From: Candidatus Thiomargarita nelsonii
GTDB taxonomy: Bacteria; Pseudomonadota; Gammaproteobacteria; Beggiatoales; Beggiatoaceae
DNA length: 64,000 bases
Direction: 5' to 3'
NCBI GenBank assembly: GCA_000785145.2
Contig: JSZA02000001.1
Coordinates: forward strand, 124,001 to 188,000
The notes below the pieces were generated by a model that saw only the letters and a program-made list of their open reading frames with translations, made no database searches and was not told the origin of the DNA. Made by a program: the position numbers and the translations under genes. The first letter of the stretch is position 1; each line of letters opens with the position of its first letter. Below are positions 61,601-64,000 of this stretch, in pieces.

Positions 61601-62824
61601 GGTGGTGATACTACGACTGATAATACCAGTCATATCACTGTAGTTATAGGGACCAGAGTGTCCCTCTTGAGTGAAATCTACAGCATTGGTGGCCGGATCG
61701 ACGCGCATCACATTGTTTGAAAGCAGGTTGCTCACCCAAATTTTTCCATCTTTTGCCGTTGCAACGCCGGTTGGGCCTTTTCCGACAGGAATGCTTGCTA
61801 TTAGGCTGCCATCTGCTGCATTATGACGAGTGAGCTTGTTTAGCGCAGATTGAGCAACCCAAATATCACCTTCAAGACCAACAGTAACACCACGTCCATA
61901 GGCACCACCTGAAATGGGGACGCTGTAGAGCCAGGTATTGGTTGCAGGATCTAATTTACGGAATAGATTCTCCTCCCAGCCAGATGTATAAATAAAACCC
62001 TCTCGGTCAATGCCTATGCCATAAACAGTCCCATCACTTGCATCAATATAAGTTATGCTATGGTTACCGGTGGGATCATCAACACGGGTTAGGGAATCTT
62101 CGCCATCGTTAGAAATCCAAAGCGTACCATTGCTATCAATGAGTGCTCCGTAGCAACTCCTTTCAATTGGGATCTCTTTTATCAGGCTACCCGTTGTACT
62201 ATCGTACAACCTCATCGTTTTTCCGCTCGATCCTCCGATCCAGACATTGTTATCGGCATTGATAGCAAGAGCACGGGGACCCGTATCAACCTCAAACCGT
62301 AATAAAATCGCCTCATCAGTGCCCCATGCCAAAACTTCTTCGGGTTCAATAAGACAATTACCATTAGTATCTTGAGACGTGGTAATTGTGCCATCACCAT
62401 TGGTATCGGTAGGCGTGAGAGCGATCTTAATGGCGGTGTTTGATTGGCGGTTACCAACCCACACATCTCCATTGATATCGACGGTTGTCCGGGAGGGATT
62501 TTCAGCAGAGGGCACGCCTTCAGCGGGCTTTCCAAGATCAGTACCGGGACCAGTACGATAACGCCCTAATTCACAACCCGTCTCAGTATTTATTTTTGAG
62601 ACGGTGTTTTCAGCAGAATTGGCTACCCAAATAAACGGCAGTGTCGATCCTTCGACGCTCAACTGGAGCTGATTAGGCGTGGTTAAGTATTCAACACCAT
62701 CCATTAGCCCGATGTCGAAATCGCCATCATTTGTGTAAACTTGGCTGCCCGCGAAAACGATGCTGCTTTGGAAAATCAAAGCAATCGCTAGGTGCCTACA
62801 AGAAAGTTTTTTCACAATAAACAT
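58643..62824 (-). CDS. Giant secreted protein: beta-propeller, five Calx-beta domains, two LRR blocks
   Basis: This 1393-residue protein has a signal peptide (cleavage after about 25, SIVFAGS). Residues about 30-400 form a beta-propeller-like region with repeats of the type GDIWVAQSALNKLTR and GKIWVSNLLSNNVMRVDP. Four Calx-beta domains follow (starting about 500, 613, 731 and 845), each with YSVNENGGEATITVTRTG and ending in VTIIDND. An LRR block (about 950-1085, CSWYGVTC and NNEICGKIP), a fifth Calx-beta (about 1094-1200) and a second LRR block (1211-1393) complete it. Calx-beta domains usually bind Ca2+. The second domain carries a three-residue insertion (LLY). Such proteins act in surface adhesion. 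The near-identity of Calx-beta copies suggests recent amplification. Confidence 0.88.
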   Translation of the reverse strand: MFIVKKLSCRHLAIALIFQSSIVFAGSQVYTNDGDFDIGLMDGVEYLTTPNQLQLSVEGSTLPFIWVANSAENTVSKINTETGCELGRYRTGPGTDLGKPAEGVPSAENPSRTTVDINGDVWVGNRQSNTAIKIALTPTDTNGDGTITTSQDTNGNCLIEPEEVLAWGTDEAILLRFEVDTGPRALAINADNNVWIGGSSGKTMRLYDSTTGSLIKEIPIERSCYGALIDSNGTLWISNDGEDSLTRVDDPTGNHSITYIDASDGTVYGIGIDREGFIYTSGWEENLFRKLDPATNTWLYSVPISGGAYGRGVTVGLEGDIWVAQSALNKLTRHNAADGSLIASIPVGKGPTGVATAKDGKIWVSNLLSNNVMRVDPATNAVDFTQEGHSGPYNYSDMTGIISRSITTHSATWTVVYQEAALVQAKVSWTADTPGDSTIIVMVESSVDGVTWSAPQQVQSGVEFNTVEKATQMQIVVKFTASTLESPILYDLTVDTPEPSTLQFSTTDYSVNENGGEATITVTRTGDSAISVDYATSDVTATAGSDYIATSGTLNWAKGDAAEKTFTIDIIDDSEVENNETVIVSLSHAELGSPSTAMVTIIDNDLIVETPEPSTLQFSTTNYSVNENGGEATITVTRTGESAISVDYATSDDTATADSDYIATSGTLNWAEGDALLYAEKTFTIDIIDDSEVESDETVFVSLSNAELGWPSTAMVTIIDNDLIVETPEPSTLQFSTTNYSVNENGGEATITVTRTGDSAISVDYATSDATATASKDYIATSGTLNWAKGDAAEKTFTIDIIDDSEVENNETVIISLSHAELGSPSTAMVTIIDNDLIVETPEPSILQFSSANYSVNENGGEATITVTRTGESAISVDYATSDDTATADSDYIATSGTLNWAEGDTADKTFTIDITDNSELESDETVFVSLSNAELGWPNTAVLTITDNDTISCATVSEIPSEECEALIAIYNSTNGKQWKNNTGWTKTKTPCSWYGVTCSNGHVTRLYLQHNQLSGTIPPEIEGLSHLAVFNIKNNEICGKIPVELMELSHLWYLNINDNHLSTSNAARIIWLNGINPGWDTTQTPCSVGSTVQFTVATYKVTENGGQATITVTRTGDSAISVDYATSDDTASAAPCHNDYTATTGTLNWANGDSADKTFTININDDNRFENDETLVISLSNPTGIELGTPDIVVLTIIDNDSPSTSFDCTTITGIPSTECSALISLYSYTKGAQWRNNTGWKTTNTPCNWYGVTCENGHVTRLNLQYNRLNGTLSWMLESLSQLKVLALNNNQIGGNIPSGLLNLDKLLHINLANNQLRGSIPTDMGQMSQLQSLLVGNNNLHGEIPVSLVHLNNLSGLSLDINHLEAHDPALIPWLNDHNPSWEKTQTPP

Positions 62825-62993
62825 CTCCTATTTTTGTTGGTATTTCAAGAGTGACAGGCTCAACCCAGTGGAGCCCGACAGGGGATAGACTATATCATAG
62901 TATTTAATAGTAATGCAAAATGTTGAACGGATTGAAACTATGTTGCAATTTTTGTTTTATTATGTTTTTATTTATCAATAAAACTCGTGAAAA

Positions 62994-63857
62994 ATGAGAT
63001 TAATGAAACAACATCCCTTACTGCAAATTTGTAATTTAAATGAATTCTTTCAAAAAGACGCGGATAAACGAAATCCAGATTTTCCAAAATTTGATGAAAT
63101 TATTTTTGAAAAATTGACAGAACCCAATTTTTTAAGTGCCACCGAAGCCTTAGAAATCAAATGTTTAACTGATGAATATCAAAAAAACATTAAGCCTTTA
63201 TCAGAGGGAATATTAAAAAAGGAGTCTGAAAGGCTGATAATTGATTTCTCTTGGAAATCTGCACAAATGGAAGGGAATGCCTATTCCTTATTAGAAACGG
63301 AAGCTCTGCTCACTAGGCAAGAAATGGCGGGTACACATAGTTTTATTGAAACGCAAATGATATTAAATCATAAAGAAGCCTTTAAGTTTATCTTTCATTA
63401 TCGACAAAACTTTAAACAATTTACTGTACGCGAGATTGAAGACTTGCATCGTACACTGGTGCATAGTCTTGATGTTCAATACGGTATTCGCACGCATTCT
63501 GTTGGTATTGTTGGTACTCAGTATAAGCCATTAAAAAGTCAGTATGCTCTTCAAAAAGCCTTACAAACATTAGTAGAAAAATTGAATAATATCCAAGCAC
63601 CGATGATTAAAGCTATTTTTGCGATTAGCGTTTTGTCTTATATTCAGCCTTTTGAGGATGCTAATAAAAGAACTTCTCGCTTATTAGGCAATGCTATCCT
63701 TTTATCTAATAATTATTGCCCTCTTTCTTATCGCAACCTCAATGAAATTGACTACAAAAAAGCTTTGCTGGTTTTCTATGAAAACCAAAATATACAGCCC
63801 TTCAAGGATCTGCTCTTAGCTCAGTATCGTTTTGCGGTAGAAAATTATTTTTGTTAA
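62994..63857 (+). CDS. Fic-fold protein lacking the catalytic His
   Basis: This 287-residue protein has the Fic core near residue 218: IQPFEDANKRTSRLLGN. The usual HPFxxGNGR-type His is Gln218, while PF, the acidic residues and NKR remain. An N-terminal inhibitory helix motif SAQMEGN (Ser89, Glu93) matches [S/T]xxxE[G/N] of class II Fic proteins, which keep themselves inactive. The YGIRTHSVGIVGTQYKPL loop is also typical of the family. Fic proteins add AMP or other groups to Thr/Tyr; without the His it may not do so, or may do other chemistry. The start at 62994 is used, with an alternative ATG at 63003. The next gene encodes a MoxR-like ATPase 13 bases downstream. Confidence 0.83.
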   Translation: MRLMKQHPLLQICNLNEFFQKDADKRNPDFPKFDEIIFEKLTEPNFLSATEALEIKCLTDEYQKNIKPLSEGILKKESERLIIDFSWKSAQMEGNAYSLLETEALLTRQEMAGTHSFIETQMILNHKEAFKFIFHYRQNFKQFTVREIEDLHRTLVHSLDVQYGIRTHSVGIVGTQYKPLKSQYALQKALQTLVEKLNNIQAPMIKAIFAISVLSYIQPFEDANKRTSRLLGNAILLSNNYCPLSYRNLNEIDYKKALLVFYENQNIQPFKDLLLAQYRFAVENYFC

Positions 63858-63870
63858 AAAGGCGAGCAAC

Positions 63871-64000
63871 ATGGAAACTATTGACCAAATACAACAACGT
63901 TTGCAAAAGTCAGGCTACTTTGCTAATGAAGAAACCGCACAGGCGGTTAGAGCAATGTTAGTTTTAGAACGACCCTTATTAATTGAAGGACCACCCGGCG
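63871..64000 (+). CDS. MoxR-type AAA ATPase, 3' truncated by window edge
   Basis: Only the first 43 codons are present: METIDQIQQRLQKSGYFANE, then a helix and LVLERPLLIEGPPG at the edge. The last residues are the start of a Walker A motif. The order helix-ETAQAVRAML-ERPLLIEGPPG is typical of MoxR-like ATPases of the CoxD subgroup, chaperones for metal-enzyme maturation. The rest lies outside the window. Confidence 0.75.
   Translation, partial: METIDQIQQRLQKSGYFANEETAQAVRAMLVLERPLLIEGPPG

Noticed and set aside
58643-62824. Tandem DNA repeats resembling a repeat array
   Set aside because: The units are about 340 bases, in frame, and encode Calx-beta domains, so they are protein repeats and not a CRISPR array.
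1-64000. tRNA, rRNA, CRISPR and replication origin
   Set aside because: By eye I found no T-loop-like GGTTCGAATCC, no rRNA-like segment, no regular short-repeat array and no DnaA-box cluster.

Overview
The window looks like chromosomal DNA of a gammaproteobacterium, most likely a large sulfur bacterium of the Beggiatoaceae/Thiotrichales type. This is inferred from the ubiG–gph pair, the moderate-to-low G+C content, many short palindromic repeats, Uma2 and AAA/PD-(D/E)XK genes, and a large regulatory and secreted repertoire. No rRNA, tRNA or species marker is present, so the taxon is not proven.

Bases 1-31442 hold one collinear plus-strand assembly line of six polyketide/non-ribosomal peptide proteins, the first cut by the window edge. 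Each PKS protein is a single module: [..KR-ACP], KS-AT-KR-ACP, KS-AT-cMT-KR-ACP, KS-AT-KR-ACP, KS-AT-DH-KR-ACP. The last is a hybrid C-A-PCP-KS-AT-KR-PCP protein. All ATs carry the malonyl-type HAFH motif, the A-domain pocket reads as serine, and the KR of the methylating module has lost its Ser and Tyr. A small P-loop kinase-like gene sits between modules 2 and 3. No thioesterase or reductase is visible, and the last protein ends in a docking-like tail, so the line probably continues elsewhere.

Bases 31443-34690 are a decayed, repeat-rich zone. It holds two copies of an Uma2 (DUF820) gene, a frameshifted AAA/PD-(D/E)XK gene, and a duplicated ubiG upstream region. Housekeeping genes follow (34694-38325): ubiG, a Gph/MupP-type phosphatase, a squalene/phytoene-synthase homologue lacking its first Asp-rich motif, a histidine phosphatase and a metallo-beta-lactamase-fold hydrolase. 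Two minus-strand envelope proteins of unknown function come next (38362-41969). After them lies a secreted set: a small exported protein, a VWA-domain protein and a Cys-rich candidate lipoprotein (42493-46023).

The right part carries a phage-type ORF6N regulator and a 1379-residue protein joining helical repeats to a PgsB/CapB-like Mur-ligase domain. It also has a TacA/TacT-like toxin-antitoxin pair, a CHASE2-like sensor with degenerate kinase motifs plus two stand-alone receiver proteins, an M23 peptidase and a PsiE-like membrane protein. At the end are a giant secreted beta-propeller/Calx-beta/LRR protein, a Fic-fold protein lacking the catalytic His, and the start of a MoxR-type AAA ATPase.

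The window is seeded with a hairpin repeat family (core TCCAA-N-TTGGA) in three stem versions that co-vary. One copy lies inside a MITE-like element with 20-bp inverted ends that forms the 3' end of a PKS gene.
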